Counted from the first letter of the stretch, positions 35,964 to 45,693 are shown. The stretch: 64,000 nt of DNA from Paenibacillus antarcticus (GCF_001637225.1 NZ_LVJI01000007.1:62001-126000); one strand, 5' to 3'. The notes: a model not told the origin generated them from the sequence alone. Made by a program: numbers and translations.

Positions 35964-37562
35964 TTATTTGAGCTTGAAGATGGATACCAATCCATTCAAT
36001 TCCTCCGCTAGTTGTGCCAAAGATTGCGCAGTTACTGCTGTTTCCCCACTGCTTGCTGCCACTTCTTCAGTCGCTGCGGATATACTTTCTATGGAGAACA
36101 TCACCTCTGAGGATTGTGCAGCTTGCTCCTCGCTGGCTGCCGCTATTTCGGTTACTTTATATGCTGTCTCGCTCATCATGGATAGAATATGTTCAAATGC
36201 TTCGCCCGTTTTCTGTGAAGATGCCACACCCTCTTCTACGGATTGTACGCCTTGTTTCGTATTCTCTTGCATGCCTTTGATGATCGAAGTAATTTGTTTC
36301 GTAGCATCGCCGCTTCGTTCGGCTAACTTCCTAACTTCACCCGCTACAACTGCAAACCCCCGACCATGATCTCCAGCACGTGCCGCCTCAATGGCTGCAT
36401 TAAGTGCAAGAAGATTCGTCTGGACTGCAATATCGCTAATGACTTCAATAATTTCACCTATTCTGTGCGAGTCTCCTTCGAGTCGAGACATTTGTTCATT
36501 CACATGTGTCATCCCATCAATAGAGATTCGGACTACCTTACCCCCATCTTGCGCAATCTTCATCGTCTTATCAGAGAGCTCAGATGCCTGCTCAGCACCC
36601 TGAGCTACGGAATGAATAACTAAGGATAACTCATGAAACAACTCATTCATGGTTTGAGCTGCACTGGCTTGGCTCATACTACCGCTTGCAATCTCCTGTG
36701 TGCTAGCTGAAATCTGCTGAGACGCTGCTGAGACTGTTTCTGCGGACACCAAGATTCCACCTACCGTATGTCTTAGTTTCAGAATCATGTCATTGACGGA
36801 ACGAGCCAATAATCCGACCTCGTCTTTCGTAACCAAATCTGAAGTTTCACTCAAATCTCCATTCGCTACCTTCCCTAGCAAGACCACAACACGCTTCAAT
36901 GGTCTCGATATGATCTGGGAGATTAAATACCCGAACCCAACACTCAGGAGGGTTGCAACTACAGTAAATATGAAAGTAATAAGACGTGAAGATAAGTAAA
37001 GGCTATTCGCATAGTCCTTAGCTCCGTCTGCCTGCTTCATCTTGATATCGATCAAACTTTGCAGAATCTCTGTCATTTCAGCAGTCGATTTCTGTAAATT
37101 ACCTGAAAGCAAATAATTTGTATACTCCTCCCAGCCCACTTTGTCCTCATTCATCTTAATAGCTACGTCTATGTCAGCTTTATACCGTTGCCATATCGAG
37201 GTATATTCCTTCATCTTCTCTAGTTCTTCTGGTCTAAGAGCTGTCTTACTATATTTGGCCATAATAGCTTCAATCGCTTTGATGTTATTATGAATTTTCA
37301 CCTTATATGCTGTAACTTCAGCTTCTGTACTAGCCATCGTGTTTATATCTCGGATATCTATTCTGTTTTTTAGGAACAATTCATTCGCTTCCCCAAAATA
37401 AGTAATCGGAGTCAAGCGATCGTCATACATATCGACGATAGATTCATCCATTTTACTCAAATTACTGATCCCATATAATCCAACGATACACAAAATAACA
37501 GCAACAATAACAAATGCAGAAATTAACTTTACAGCTGTTCTCATATTATAAAACCACTTCAT
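35964..37562 (-). CDS. Membrane methyl-accepting chemotaxis protein
   Basis: 532 residues. Transmembrane 1 (about 12-30), a four-helix-bundle 4HB_MCP periplasmic-side domain (about 35-185), transmembrane 2 (about 190-212), HAMP ([20 protein letters not shown]), and the signalling hairpin with the tip [38 protein letters not shown] split over about 372-410. Ends GLVSIFKLK. It senses an extracellular signal and drives CheA. Upstream lies a palindrome at 37689-37705. Confidence 0.92.
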   Translation of the reverse strand: MKWFYNMRTAVKLISAFVIVAVILCIVGLYGISNLSKMDESIVDMYDDRLTPITYFGEANELFLKNRIDIRDINTMASTEAEVTAYKVKIHNNIKAIEAIMAKYSKTALRPEELEKMKEYTSIWQRYKADIDVAIKMNEDKVGWEEYTNYLLSGNLQKSTAEMTEILQSLIDIKMKQADGAKDYANSLYLSSRLITFIFTVVATLLSVGFGYLISQIISRPLKRVVVLLGKVANGDLSETSDLVTKDEVGLLARSVNDMILKLRHTVGGILVSAETVSAASQQISASTQEIASGSMSQASAAQTMNELFHELSLVIHSVAQGAEQASELSDKTMKIAQDGGKVVRISIDGMTHVNEQMSRLEGDSHRIGEIIEVISDIAVQTNLLALNAAIEAARAGDHGRGFAVVAGEVRKLAERSGDATKQITSIIKGMQENTKQGVQSVEEGVASSQKTGEAFEHILSMMSETAYKVTEIAAASEEQAAQSSEVMFSIESISAATEEVAASSGETAVTAQSLAQLAEELNGLVSIFKLK

Positions 37563-37688
37563 GTTCCAACACCCCGTTTTTCCTTATTGTAGTAGTAGCA
37601 TTGTAGTTTCTAATCCATAATTCTAAAGTCCTAGAACCATCATAAAACGAGGGCCATATTTTGGTAACCGAAAAAGTATAGCGTGACC

Positions 37689-37705
37689 CCGCAATATTAT
37701 TGCGG
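37689..37705. promoter_or_regulatory. Perfect palindrome upstream of the chemoreceptor
   Basis: CCGCAATA-T-TATTGCGG, 8-base arms around one base, about 127 bases before the chemoreceptor start. Could be an operator or a short hairpin; nothing else in this gap but the terminator at 37782. Confidence 0.35.
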
Positions 37706-37781
37706 AACCCTGCAATCCAATTGAGCAAATACTTTATAAATCATCAATCATTTCGCACCTCGAACTTCATTTCCACACAGC

Positions 37782-37818
37782 AAAAGACCCCATATCACAA
37801 CGTGAATGGGATCCTTTT
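37782..37818 (-). terminator. Terminator after the ComA-like gene
   Basis: Seventeen-base imperfect stem AAAAGACCCCATATCAC with GTGAATGGGATCCTTTT (37802-37818), ending in T4 on the minus strand. Confidence 0.7.
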
Positions 37819-37851
37819 ATAGGGGACATTTATTGTCCATGTAACGCACTA

Positions 37852-38505
37852 TTATTCCACATCTGAGTCCGTCAATACACCCATTTGTTTCGCTTTAATT
37901 GCAGCTTCCACTCTAGATTTCACCTTTAACTTATAAAATAGATTCGTTAGCTTATATTCTAGGGACCGTTGGCCCATATGTAGAATCTCAGCAATTTCTT
38001 TATTACTTTTTCCTTGAGCTATTTCTTTAAGAATCTCATATTCCTTATTACTAATCGTAGAAGCTATCTCTTCATCAATCCCTTCCGGTCCCAAGATTGT
38101 CATTCTTCTTAATTGTTTCACTAAGGACAGGGGGAGGATGACTTCTCCTCTTAAAGCACAACGAACAGCCGTAACAAGTTGTTCCCTACTTGTCGTTTTG
38201 GGTATGAAACCAAATATGCCGGTCTCAATCATTAAGTTGAAATGATTATTAATTTCAAACCCAGTATATATTAATATGATGGCGTTCGAATTCATTTCTA
38301 ACACTTGCTTAGCCAGGTCTATCCCATTAACATCGGAAATATGGAGATCGAATAACATGACGTCAAATGATTGTGAGCCTACCATTTCCAAGACTTCCTC
38401 AGCCGTATTCGCCAGGTCTACCGATATATCTCCCTCTTGTTCTAGTATCATCCTGGTTCCTTCCATGACAGCTGGATGGTCATCAACCAACAGAATATGA
38501 ATCAT
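37852..38505 (-). CDS. ComA-like NarL/LuxR response regulator
   Basis: 217 residues. Receiver with LLVDDHPAVMEGTRMILEQ, phospho-Asp53 (LFDLH) and IYTGFEI; the PAVMEGT and YTGxE wording is shared with B. subtilis ComA. C-terminal LuxR-type helix-turn-helix from about 150 (SNKEYEILKEIAQGKSNKEI, RSLEYKLTNLFYKLKVKSR). It should bind DNA when phosphorylated by the kinase encoded 35 bases upstream. Targets unknown; no competence genes are nearby. Confidence 0.88.
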   Translation of the reverse strand: MIHILLVDDHPAVMEGTRMILEQEGDISVDLANTAEEVLEMVGSQSFDVMLFDLHISDVNGIDLAKQVLEMNSNAIILIYTGFEINNHFNLMIETGIFGFIPKTTSREQLVTAVRCALRGEVILPLSLVKQLRRMTILGPEGIDEEIASTISNKEYEILKEIAQGKSNKEIAEILHMGQRSLEYKLTNLFYKLKVKSRVEAAIKAKQMGVLTDSDVE

Positions 38506-38540
38506 AACAGTTACACCTCGATCCCTTTAGTATTTCGTAT

Positions 38541-41500
38541 CTATTCATGTAGCTGTATAGAGATCGTCATCGTTAATCCATTATTCTCGGATGAGAGGAA
38601 ATGAATGATTCCATCCATACTACGAACCCGTTCTTTCATACCATGTATACCCATACTTGTCATCGAGTCTTTCATCTCTGTAATATCCATTCCCATCCCA
38701 TTGTCCTTATACTCTAATCGGATATGCTCGCCTTCGCTGAATAATAGAATACGAACTTCTGTTGCAGAGGAATGTTTCGAAGCATTAGCCAAGAGCTCTT
38801 GTACAATACGATATAAACCAATTAGTACATCGTCATCTAATTTATAATTGAAATGTTCTACATCAAAATGAATCACATAATTGGAACGCAATTGAGTGAA
38901 ATCGAACAAAGCTTCAAGTGAAGAGACGAGTCCATCTCTTATTAACATAGGAGGTCTTAGCTCATTACACGTGATACGTAATTGATAAATGACATCGAGT
39001 AAACCCTCCGTGATTTGCCCAAGTTGCTCTCGTAGCATTCCAGTGATAGATCTATCCGTCAAAAGAAGATCAAGCTTACGGTACCAGATAATCTGCTCTT
39101 GCAGGGCTGAGTCATGTAAATCCTGAGCGAGGCGCTTTCGTTCATTCTCAGACAAATTAAACATGAAACGCAGAAGCCATGTAGGAGCAACTTGCTCAGA
39201 TGCATCCTGCTCAAGTTCCTTAGTTAAATCCTCGATGATCAGAAAGTTATCAAATAGCACACTGACATATCGGGTAATCGTGGCAAGCCATACTCTTATA
39301 GCTGTTATCTCTAAGCTACTCGGTTTCTCGTCAATACAAAGTAAATAGCTCTTGCCCTTCTTCTCATCTATCTTAAGAGAATAACCTTTCTCCGTTTCGA
39401 TAATCTCGCATAAATTATCTTTATTGTGTTCAACTTCAATGATACTAACATCTGTAACTTTCAGTATGTCACGTACTTCTTGTAATAACCGTTGTTCCAT
39501 CTGGGCAATTTTCATTACGCCAAAGAGATCGTGAGAGAACTGATCCAGACTTGTTTGTAAGCGGAAATAGCGCTCCTCGCTTTCCAACAGTGCTTGTTCT
39601 ACGCGTTTCTTTTCCGTGATATCTTCGAACATGAGCTGTATCGATGAAGATTGTGTATCATAGATCGCTAACATAGATACTATTATCACCTGACCATCCG
39701 AACGAACCACTTGATATTCAGCCGGAAGGGAATAGCCGTTCAACATCGTCTTATCCATACCAAGCCTTACATAATCATAATAATCTGGGTGCATCCAATC
39801 CATAATATCCGCTGACAACGCATCGTTGCTGATATCTAAGCCGAGGATCCTACAACCTTCTGGATTAATATAATTAATTAACCCGTCCTTATATACAGCG
39901 ATTGCTACTGGAGAGAGTTCTACCAATCTTCGATAACGCTCTTCACTTTCCTGTAGAGCTCTTTCCATCTTGAGCTGTTCCGTAACGTCCTTAATTAAGA
40001 TAAGGATCGTCTCTGTGACTTCGTCATATATTCCGATAACCTCTGTATCAATTAATTGACCGTCTACACGAATGATCTTATATTTCATAGATCCAATGTA
40101 GTCCATGTCCATCAATTGATGCATCCTTTGCGTGCCCTCTTCCCAATTATCTTCATGAATATAATCGTACATCGATTCCCCTATGATTTCATCGGCATGG
40201 GATGCTCCAATCATATTCAGACCAGAGGGATTCATGTAGACCACCTTAGTCTGTAGAAGGAGAACCATGGGTTGAGGAGACAGCTCAATAAGTCTACGAT
40301 AACGTTCCTCACTCTCTCTAAGTTCTTTCTCAATTCCAACTTTTTTAGTAATATCCCTCGACACGATCACAATTTTCTCGAAATTTCCATCATCCCCGAA
40401 TACTGGAGTACCCATCGATTCAAGATAGATGATATGACCGTCAACATGGATGAAACGAAATCTTAACAATTTACTACCCTTTGTTTCTAACATATCCATA
40501 ACGTGATCTATCAGGTATTGCCTATCGTCGGGATAAATATGTTCCAATATTGTCGTCTCCCGAATCAACTCTAAAGGGATACCCATGATGTTCTCACAAG
40601 AAGGTGATGCTACAAGGAAATTGCCGGAGGCGTCCAATACAACCATTAAATCTTTCATATTATCTGTAATTAACCGATACTCCGCTTCACGTTCAGCAAG
40701 TCTATTCTGAACTTTTCTCTTCACCGTAACGTCTTTAGCAATCACATAAATGCCCACTAGCTGATTATTCACTTGAATTGGAACATTCTTGATATCCCAG
40801 TGAATAATACCTCTATCCCTATAACATGATGTCACTGCGTAATGGGGTGTTTCTCCTTCAAGAACCTTCTCGAAAGAGTCATTCATTAGCTCCGCATGCT
40901 CATTACCAAACACATCCACAATAGAAAGAGTCTTGCAAGACAGATTCATTCTTTCTCCTGTAATATTCTCGGCAACCGGATTAATAGCTAAGATATTTCC
41001 TTGAAGATCTAATTCGCATACAACATCTGTATTATATTCAAATAAAGATTTATAACGTTGCTCGTTCCTGTATAACGTTTCTTCCATCATTTTTCTTTCA
41101 GTAATATCTGTTACTAAACCATCGAGCCGCACAACCGAATTGAATTTATCCAGACTGGGTATTATTCTGACTTGAATCCACCTTATATCTCCATTGGCGT
41201 GGATAATGCGACTTTCGCTTAGATCCCGAATTCCACCTTTCACCATTGTAGTTATACTATCGACACGAGCTTTTTCATCTGGATGAGCAATACCTGACCA
41301 AAATTTACTCACTTTCGTTTGCTCAATTGGATAACCTGTAATTTTAGCTATAGCATCCGAAATAAATGAGACATGCTGCAAGTTCATATCGTATGAAAAC
41401 AATGCGACGTCAATCGTATCCAACATATCTTGATACAAGGAGAAAGTATTCTCTACTTGTTCCTGTTCAGCTCTCTTTTCCGTTATATCTAGCATTACAC

Positions 41501-41813
41501 CATCAATTCGGCAAACCTCATTAGCGTGATTTAGAACAGGTATACCGATATTTTGAATCCATTTCAGTTCATTATTCTTAATACGGATACGGTACTCTAA
41601 GCTACTTATCTGACCATAGCTTAACTTGTTCATGTGTTCATTGAACATATGAACATCTTCCGAATACACCATTTCTTGTAGAAGATTGGAACTATAGACT
41701 GTTTCCTCATTCAAATAGCCCATCCATCTCTTGAATCCGTCCGATAGCGTTAGGCAATTTGTTTCCGTAATCATTGACCAAGTGGTTGTTTCGTTGTTGC
41801 AGAGTGAATTCAT
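38541..41813 (-). CDS. Soluble six-PAS sensor histidine kinase, ComP-type core
   Basis: 1090 residues with no membrane span. Six PAS/PAC units in tandem (about 10-115, 125-240, 245-365, 370-490, 495-615, 620-740), each ending with a PAC pattern such as DGVMLDITEKR or VIVSRDITKK. A GAF-like stretch (about 770-880) follows, then a HisKA_3 helix with phospho-His900 (ENERKRLAQDLHDSALQEQ) and a HATPase with ELLANASKH and DNGMGMD. The kinase core wording matches ComP. It probably senses redox, light or small ligands in the cytosol; which PAS units bind cofactors cannot be seen. Confidence 0.88.
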   Translation of the reverse strand: MNSLCNNETTTWSMITETNCLTLSDGFKRWMGYLNEETVYSSNLLQEMVYSEDVHMFNEHMNKLSYGQISSLEYRIRIKNNELKWIQNIGIPVLNHANEVCRIDGVMLDITEKRAEQEQVENTFSLYQDMLDTIDVALFSYDMNLQHVSFISDAIAKITGYPIEQTKVSKFWSGIAHPDEKARVDSITTMVKGGIRDLSESRIIHANGDIRWIQVRIIPSLDKFNSVVRLDGLVTDITERKMMEETLYRNEQRYKSLFEYNTDVVCELDLQGNILAINPVAENITGERMNLSCKTLSIVDVFGNEHAELMNDSFEKVLEGETPHYAVTSCYRDRGIIHWDIKNVPIQVNNQLVGIYVIAKDVTVKRKVQNRLAEREAEYRLITDNMKDLMVVLDASGNFLVASPSCENIMGIPLELIRETTILEHIYPDDRQYLIDHVMDMLETKGSKLLRFRFIHVDGHIIYLESMGTPVFGDDGNFEKIVIVSRDITKKVGIEKELRESEERYRRLIELSPQPMVLLLQTKVVYMNPSGLNMIGASHADEIIGESMYDYIHEDNWEEGTQRMHQLMDMDYIGSMKYKIIRVDGQLIDTEVIGIYDEVTETILILIKDVTEQLKMERALQESEERYRRLVELSPVAIAVYKDGLINYINPEGCRILGLDISNDALSADIMDWMHPDYYDYVRLGMDKTMLNGYSLPAEYQVVRSDGQVIIVSMLAIYDTQSSSIQLMFEDITEKKRVEQALLESEERYFRLQTSLDQFSHDLFGVMKIAQMEQRLLQEVRDILKVTDVSIIEVEHNKDNLCEIIETEKGYSLKIDEKKGKSYLLCIDEKPSSLEITAIRVWLATITRYVSVLFDNFLIIEDLTKELEQDASEQVAPTWLLRFMFNLSENERKRLAQDLHDSALQEQIIWYRKLDLLLTDRSITGMLREQLGQITEGLLDVIYQLRITCNELRPPMLIRDGLVSSLEALFDFTQLRSNYVIHFDVEHFNYKLDDDVLIGLYRIVQELLANASKHSSATEVRILLFSEGEHIRLEYKDNGMGMDITEMKDSMTSMGIHGMKERVRSMDGIIHFLSSENNGLTMTISIQLHE

Positions 41814-41834
41814 GTTGCTCCCACTTCCTTATTA

Positions 41835-42239
41835 CTAATTATGAACGGCCCCCTGCTTCACCCGACTGATGAACAGTCTAATAAAGAATAAGGGGTAAAT
41901 CATTAAGTACAAATTGAACACCCACCATGTGATATCAAAGTCTTTAATAAATGACCAGAAGGCAATCGCTTGCAGACCCGAGCAGAATGTCAATACGAGC
42001 GATATCAACGCAAACCCTCGCCATGTTGCGTGTTGTTTACGATATAAATACAAACTGTAGAGACCCGTGAGCGATATTATAATATCTAATGGAAAGAACG
42101 ACCAGTTCCAAGCTACGATGATCGGATTATCATAATCTTTAAATGCCCAACTTGTCGGAATAATATGAAAATAAGTAACAATCCAATACACAATAAATCC
42201 GATGTCTGTCATGAGGAAAAAAGGCTTTAATCGTCTCAT
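41835..42239 (-). CDS. DUF5360 membrane protein, YvaD-like
   Basis: 134 residues, ATG with GGAGG 6 bases upstream. Four hydrophobic helices and aromatic-rich loops (AFKDYDNPIIVAWNWSFFPLD). The length, topology and position match B. subtilis YvaD, which lies in the yvaF-yvaE-yvaD order with a TetR regulator and an SMR transporter, as here. Function unknown; likely accessory to the efflux unit. Confidence 0.75.
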   Translation of the reverse strand: MRRLKPFFLMTDIGFIVYWIVTYFHIIPTSWAFKDYDNPIIVAWNWSFFPLDIIISLTGLYSLYLYRKQHATWRGFALISLVLTFCSGLQAIAFWSFIKDFDITWWVFNLYLMIYPLFFIRLFISRVKQGAVHN

Positions 42240-42289
42240 CCTTAACCTCCAACGTATATAAATTAATAGTGTATTTTATCTTTAGATTC

Positions 42290-42649
42290 CTACTCGATGG
42301 ACTCGCTAACCGTTGGTAACGGATCAGAAGTCTTCTCTGAACTAAGATTTAATGAAATGACCCCTATGACGATAAGTACAATAGACAGCACCTTTGTCAC
42401 ATTAACATGCTCGCCTAAATATACAAATCCAATGATTGTAATAGCTACAATTCCTGCGCCAGACCAAATCGCATATACAGTAGAAACCTCAAGGCCTTTT
42501 AATGTCAGTGTTAGAAATACAAAACTACAAATATAGAAAACCACAAGTAGGATGCTCGGTTGCCATTTGGTAAATCCCCCCGACAACTTCATACTCAACG
42601 TCCCACCCACCTCGAATACAATCGCTAGCCATAAATATAACCAATGCAT
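42290..42649 (-). CDS. SMR family multidrug efflux protein, YvaE-like
   Basis: 119 residues, four transmembrane helices. LWLAIVFEVGGTLSMKLSGG carries the essential membrane Glu of SMR pumps, and VSTVYAIWSGAGIVAI the conserved helix-3 motif. It works as a dimer exchanging protons for cationic drugs. It lies between the TetR gene (17-base gap) and the DUF5360 gene. Confidence 0.9.
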   Translation of the reverse strand: MHWLYLWLAIVFEVGGTLSMKLSGGFTKWQPSILLVVFYICSFVFLTLTLKGLEVSTVYAIWSGAGIVAITIIGFVYLGEHVNVTKVLSIVLIVIGVISLNLSSEKTSDPLPTVSESIE

Positions 42650-42666
42650 ACGAATCTGTACCCTCT

Positions 42667-43227
42667 TTACCGTTGTTGTGTGGTAATGCCGTATAACAGA
42701 ATATCTACTACCGATTGAAGAATATCCCTCATCGTCATTTCAGCTTTCAAGTTAGACGACGGATCGTAAATTTGGTTGATGGCGCTTAAGTAAAGTTCAA
42801 TAAATAATGGCAAGTGAATATTTCGGATTACACCCTGTTCTGTCCCTTTTTTCATTAATCCTAACACAACGTTCCATTCATCCTTTAAGAAGGAATCGAG
42901 AATTTGCCATTGCGAATAGTGGGCATTATGTAGTTCTGATAGTAACCTCGTATCCAAGCCTGCGAACTCCTCCGGGATGCATACCAACATCTGCTCGATC
43001 TTTTGTAGTATGTCAAGCTGTTCATCTTCTCCGATTTTTTGTTCTCTTTCTTTAATTTCTAGAATAAGTCCGTTCACAATATGCTCGACAATATCGTCTT
43101 TGGAAGTAAAGTGCTCGTAAATCGTCCGCTTACTGATTGCAACTTGCTTTGCTACATCACTAAGGGTAAAGCTAAAACCCTTTTGTTGAATCAAGTAAAT
43201 CGTGCCATTGATGATTCTATCCTTCAC
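42667..43227 (-). CDS. TetR family repressor, YvaF-like
   Basis: 186 residues from GTG 43227, with GGAGGG 7 bases upstream; a GTG at 43242 would overlap that site. N-terminal helix-turn-helix TLSDVAKQVAISKRTIYEHFTSKDDIVEHI (split over residues about 23-52). The rest is the ligand-binding helical domain. It should repress its own operon with the SMR pump until a drug binds. A matching inverted repeat lies just upstream at 43243-43272. Confidence 0.9.
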   Translation of the reverse strand: MKDRIINGTIYLIQQKGFSFTLSDVAKQVAISKRTIYEHFTSKDDIVEHIVNGLILEIKEREQKIGEDEQLDILQKIEQMLVCIPEEFAGLDTRLLSELHNAHYSQWQILDSFLKDEWNVVLGLMKKGTEQGVIRNIHLPLFIELYLSAINQIYDPSSNLKAEMTMRDILQSVVDILLYGITTQQR

Positions 43228-43242
43228 ATATCTACCCTCCAC

Positions 43243-43272
43243 TTGGTACTCATTTTTTATTTACAGTACCAA
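43243..43272. promoter_or_regulatory. Candidate TetR operator
   Basis: TTGGTACT (43243-43250) and AGTACCAA (43265-43272), perfect 8-base arms with a 14-base spacer, 16 bases before the repressor start. Position and symmetry fit autoregulation. Confidence 0.5.
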
Positions 43273-43365
43273 CATATGTTATTATATACCAATTATGATT
43301 GATAACAAGTTATTTCCCTATACAATCACACATAATCACATAATACATATTCCACTCACAAGAAA

Positions 43366-43407
43366 AAACGTGGTGATCACTCCCTACTAGGAGCGTCCAC
43401 CACGTTT
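43366..43407 (-). terminator. Terminator after the PTS operon
   Basis: AACGTGGTG pairs with CACCACGTT, with an inner CTCC/GGAG stem, followed on the minus strand by a six-T run. Confidence 0.85.
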
Positions 43408-43428
43408 GGTATTGATAACCATTAGTTA

Positions 43429-44880
43429 CTACAAAATCTCATTAATCTCGTCCTTGATCGTTTCGGATTGTGGACCGAATACGACCTGAACAGCACCTTT
43501 ACCAAGTCTCATAACGCCAGCAGCACCAAGTTGCTTAAGACCAGCGTCGCTAACAGCCTTCTCGTCTTTAACGATAAGACGAAGACGTGTGATACAAGCA
43601 TCAACGGACTCAATGTTGCTAGATCCGCCTAGTTGAGACAAGATTTTAGCCGCGCGACTGTCACCAGATATGGCACCGGAAGCCGAACCTTCAAGCTCAA
43701 CAACTTCATCCTCACGACCTGGTGTTTTGAGGTTAAACTTCACAATTAGGAAGCGGAACACCACATAATACACCACTGCGGTTACTAGACCAATTGGAAT
43801 CAATAGCAATGGCTTCGTAGCTAGCTGATAGTTGATTGCATAGTCGAGGAAACCTGCTGAGAAACCAAAGCCGAGCTTCATACCCATTGCATAAGATATA
43901 AAAGCAACAGCACCTGATAAAACAATATGCACACCATAAAGTAAAGGAGCAACAAACATAAAGGCAAATTCTAAAGGCTCAGTAATACCAGTCAAGAATG
44001 AAGCAAATGCAGCACCGATAAAGATAGATCCAATTGCTTTACGTCTTTCTGGCTTAGCCGTATGAATAATGGCAAATGCAGCAGCTGGAAGACCGAACAT
44101 CATGACTGGGAAGAATCCTGTCATAAACATACCTGCTTCGGGATCCTTAGCGAAGAAGCGCGTTAAGTCACCGTGAACGACATCGCCAGCAGCGTTAACG
44201 AAATCACCAATTTGAAACCACACGATTGAGTTAATGATATGATGTAGGCCAAACGGTACTAAGAGACGGTTAGCAACCATATGAATGGCAGATCCTACAC
44301 CACCGAGACCTGTAACCCACCCACCGAACGTATCAAGAGCCGCTTGAACAGGACCCCATACAAGACCACACACCAGACCTACAACGACCATTGTGAACGC
44401 TGTAGCCATAGGGACGAAACGCTTGCCCCCGAAGAATCCAAGCCAGTCTGGAAGCTTGATTTTATGATATTTCTTATAAAGACCTGCGGCGATACAACCT
44501 ACCAAGATACCACCGAGAACACCCATGTTCAATTTAGTATCTGCCGATTGCATTAATTCAGGGAATATTCCTGGTACAATTAGAAGTACTTTAGCCAAGA
44601 TCATATAACCGATCACTGCTGATAATGCTGCTACAGCATCGCCAGCCAATCCAATGGCAACCCCAACTGCAAAGATTAGTGGGAGGTTATCGAATATCGT
44701 ACCTCCGCCCGCATTTAGAAACGGTGCAACGTAAGTATTTAAGAAACCTCCAACACTGTCTCCCATGTGAAAATCCTTAATGTAATCGACATTACCGAAA
44801 CGCATTAGGATAGCTGCTGCCGGTAGTGTTGCCACTGGAAGCATCAGCGACTTACCGATTTTTTGGAGAAATGCTAACAT
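43429..44880 (-). CDS. PTS EIICB component, glucose/GlcNAc family
   Basis: 483 residues. EIIC membrane domain (1 to about 385; FGLHHIINSIVWFQIGD, GITEPLEFAFMFVAPLLYG) and a C-terminal EIIB domain with phospho-Cys429 in ESVDACITRLRL. It transports and phosphorylates a hexose. The sequence looks closest to GlcNAc-type permeases (NagE/NagP), which would feed NagA-NagB made by the genes at 26.7-28.6 kb, but glucose cannot be excluded. The matching EIIA is encoded 30 bases upstream. Confidence 0.88.
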   Translation of the reverse strand: MLAFLQKIGKSLMLPVATLPAAAILMRFGNVDYIKDFHMGDSVGGFLNTYVAPFLNAGGGTIFDNLPLIFAVGVAIGLAGDAVAALSAVIGYMILAKVLLIVPGIFPELMQSADTKLNMGVLGGILVGCIAAGLYKKYHKIKLPDWLGFFGGKRFVPMATAFTMVVVGLVCGLVWGPVQAALDTFGGWVTGLGGVGSAIHMVANRLLVPFGLHHIINSIVWFQIGDFVNAAGDVVHGDLTRFFAKDPEAGMFMTGFFPVMMFGLPAAAFAIIHTAKPERRKAIGSIFIGAAFASFLTGITEPLEFAFMFVAPLLYGVHIVLSGAVAFISYAMGMKLGFGFSAGFLDYAINYQLATKPLLLIPIGLVTAVVYYVVFRFLIVKFNLKTPGREDEVVELEGSASGAISGDSRAAKILSQLGGSSNIESVDACITRLRLIVKDEKAVSDAGLKQLGAAGVMRLGKGAVQVVFGPQSETIKDEINEIL

Positions 44881-44910
44881 GAATGAATCATCCTTTCAAA
44901 TTTTATAATG

Positions 44911-45405
44911 CTATGACTTTATAACCGCCTTCAAAATGACAGTACTGCCTGCCTCAACAGGACCGGTGATTAATTCTAAGTCGCTTGTCACATCATCAGC
45001 GTTCGTTACAATGATGGGGGTAATGACGGGATATCCTGCAGCTTTAATCTTCTCGATGTCGAATTCAATTAACACTTGTCCTGCTTTCACTGTATCTCCA
45101 GTAGCTACGTGAGAGATGAAACCTTCTCCTTTGAGGGATACCGTGTTTACTCCAATATGGAATAGGAATTGCAACCCTGCGGGATGCTCCAACATGATCG
45201 CATGTTTCGATTTAATGATATGAGCAACCGTTCCGTCAAACGGAGCGATGAGCTTTCCTTCTGTCGGTTCAATAGCGACCCCTCGACCCATGTGCCCTGC
45301 GGCAAATGCCTCATCAGGGACCTCAGTAAGTGCAACCGCGTTACCTGTTACAGGTGCGTAAATATCAACAACAACATTTTCTTCTTTTTTCTTTTTCCAA
45401 AACAT
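44911..45405 (-). CDS. PTS EIIA component, glucose family
   Basis: 164 residues, ATG after TAGGAGGAA. Single EIIA-Glc domain: VDIYAPVTGNAVALTEVPDE, GVAIEPTEGKLIAPFDG and FHIGVNTVSLKGEGF. The active-site His pair is His68 and His83, 15 apart as in E. coli Crr, where the second accepts phosphate from HPr. It passes phosphate to Cys429 of the EIICB protein. First gene of the operon, behind a GlcT-type leader. Confidence 0.92.
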   Translation of the reverse strand: MFWKKKKEENVVVDIYAPVTGNAVALTEVPDEAFAAGHMGRGVAIEPTEGKLIAPFDGTVAHIIKSKHAIMLEHPAGLQFLFHIGVNTVSLKGEGFISHVATGDTVKAGQVLIEFDIEKIKAAGYPVITPIIVTNADDVTSDLELITGPVEAGSTVILKAVIKS

Positions 45406-45514
45406 AAATATTCCTCCTAATCCGGTTTAACGGATATTTATTCTTTAGTCCGATACCCTTAGTGTGCTACTTTTACCATTACACTATCCCGTCGATTTAA
45501 CCAACTATACTTAA

Positions 45515-45588
45515 CGAGAAATTTTTAAAAAAACATTAAAATAAGCCAAGGAAAGGGACCTATTACTTTAGGTTCGCTTTCCTTGGCT
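45515..45588 (-). terminator. Leader terminator of the PTS operon
   Basis: On the minus strand, AGCCAAGGAAAG (from 45588) pairs with CTTTCCTTGGCT (to 45543) with further inner pairing, followed by TTATTTTAATGTTTTTTT. It lies between promoter and coding region, so it would stop transcription unless prevented by the overlapping antiterminator at 45585-45614. Confidence 0.85.
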
Positions 45589-45614
45589 CATGCCCATTAA
45601 TATAACGGTAACAC
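45585..45614 (-). promoter_or_regulatory. GlcT-type ribonucleic antiterminator (RAT)
   Basis: A 30-base minus-strand element beginning GTGTTAC and ending GGCATGAGCC. These two blocks match the RAT of the B. subtilis ptsG leader as I remember it. Its last bases (AGCC) are the first bases of the terminator stem, so the two structures exclude each other. A BglG/SacY-family antiterminator (GlcT) should bind it when the PTS substrate is present. No glcT gene is in the window. Confidence 0.8.
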
Positions 45615-45656
45615 ACCAAGTGAATTCGTTTTTTATTGTTTTTTTATTATGACCTT

Positions 45657-45685
45657 ATAATAATTCATGCTTTGGCATCCGTCAA
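45657..45685 (-). promoter_or_regulatory. Promoter of the PTS operon
   Basis: Minus-strand TTGACG (45680-45685), 17 bases, TATTAT (45657-45662). The transcript would start near 45650, giving a 245-base leader that contains the RAT and terminator. Confidence 0.8.
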
Positions 45686-45693
45686 CAACAAAA

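Noticed and set aside
37546..37728. 60-codon minus-strand frame upstream of the chemoreceptor
   Set aside because: Overlaps the chemoreceptor start and contains the palindrome at 37689; no ribosome site.
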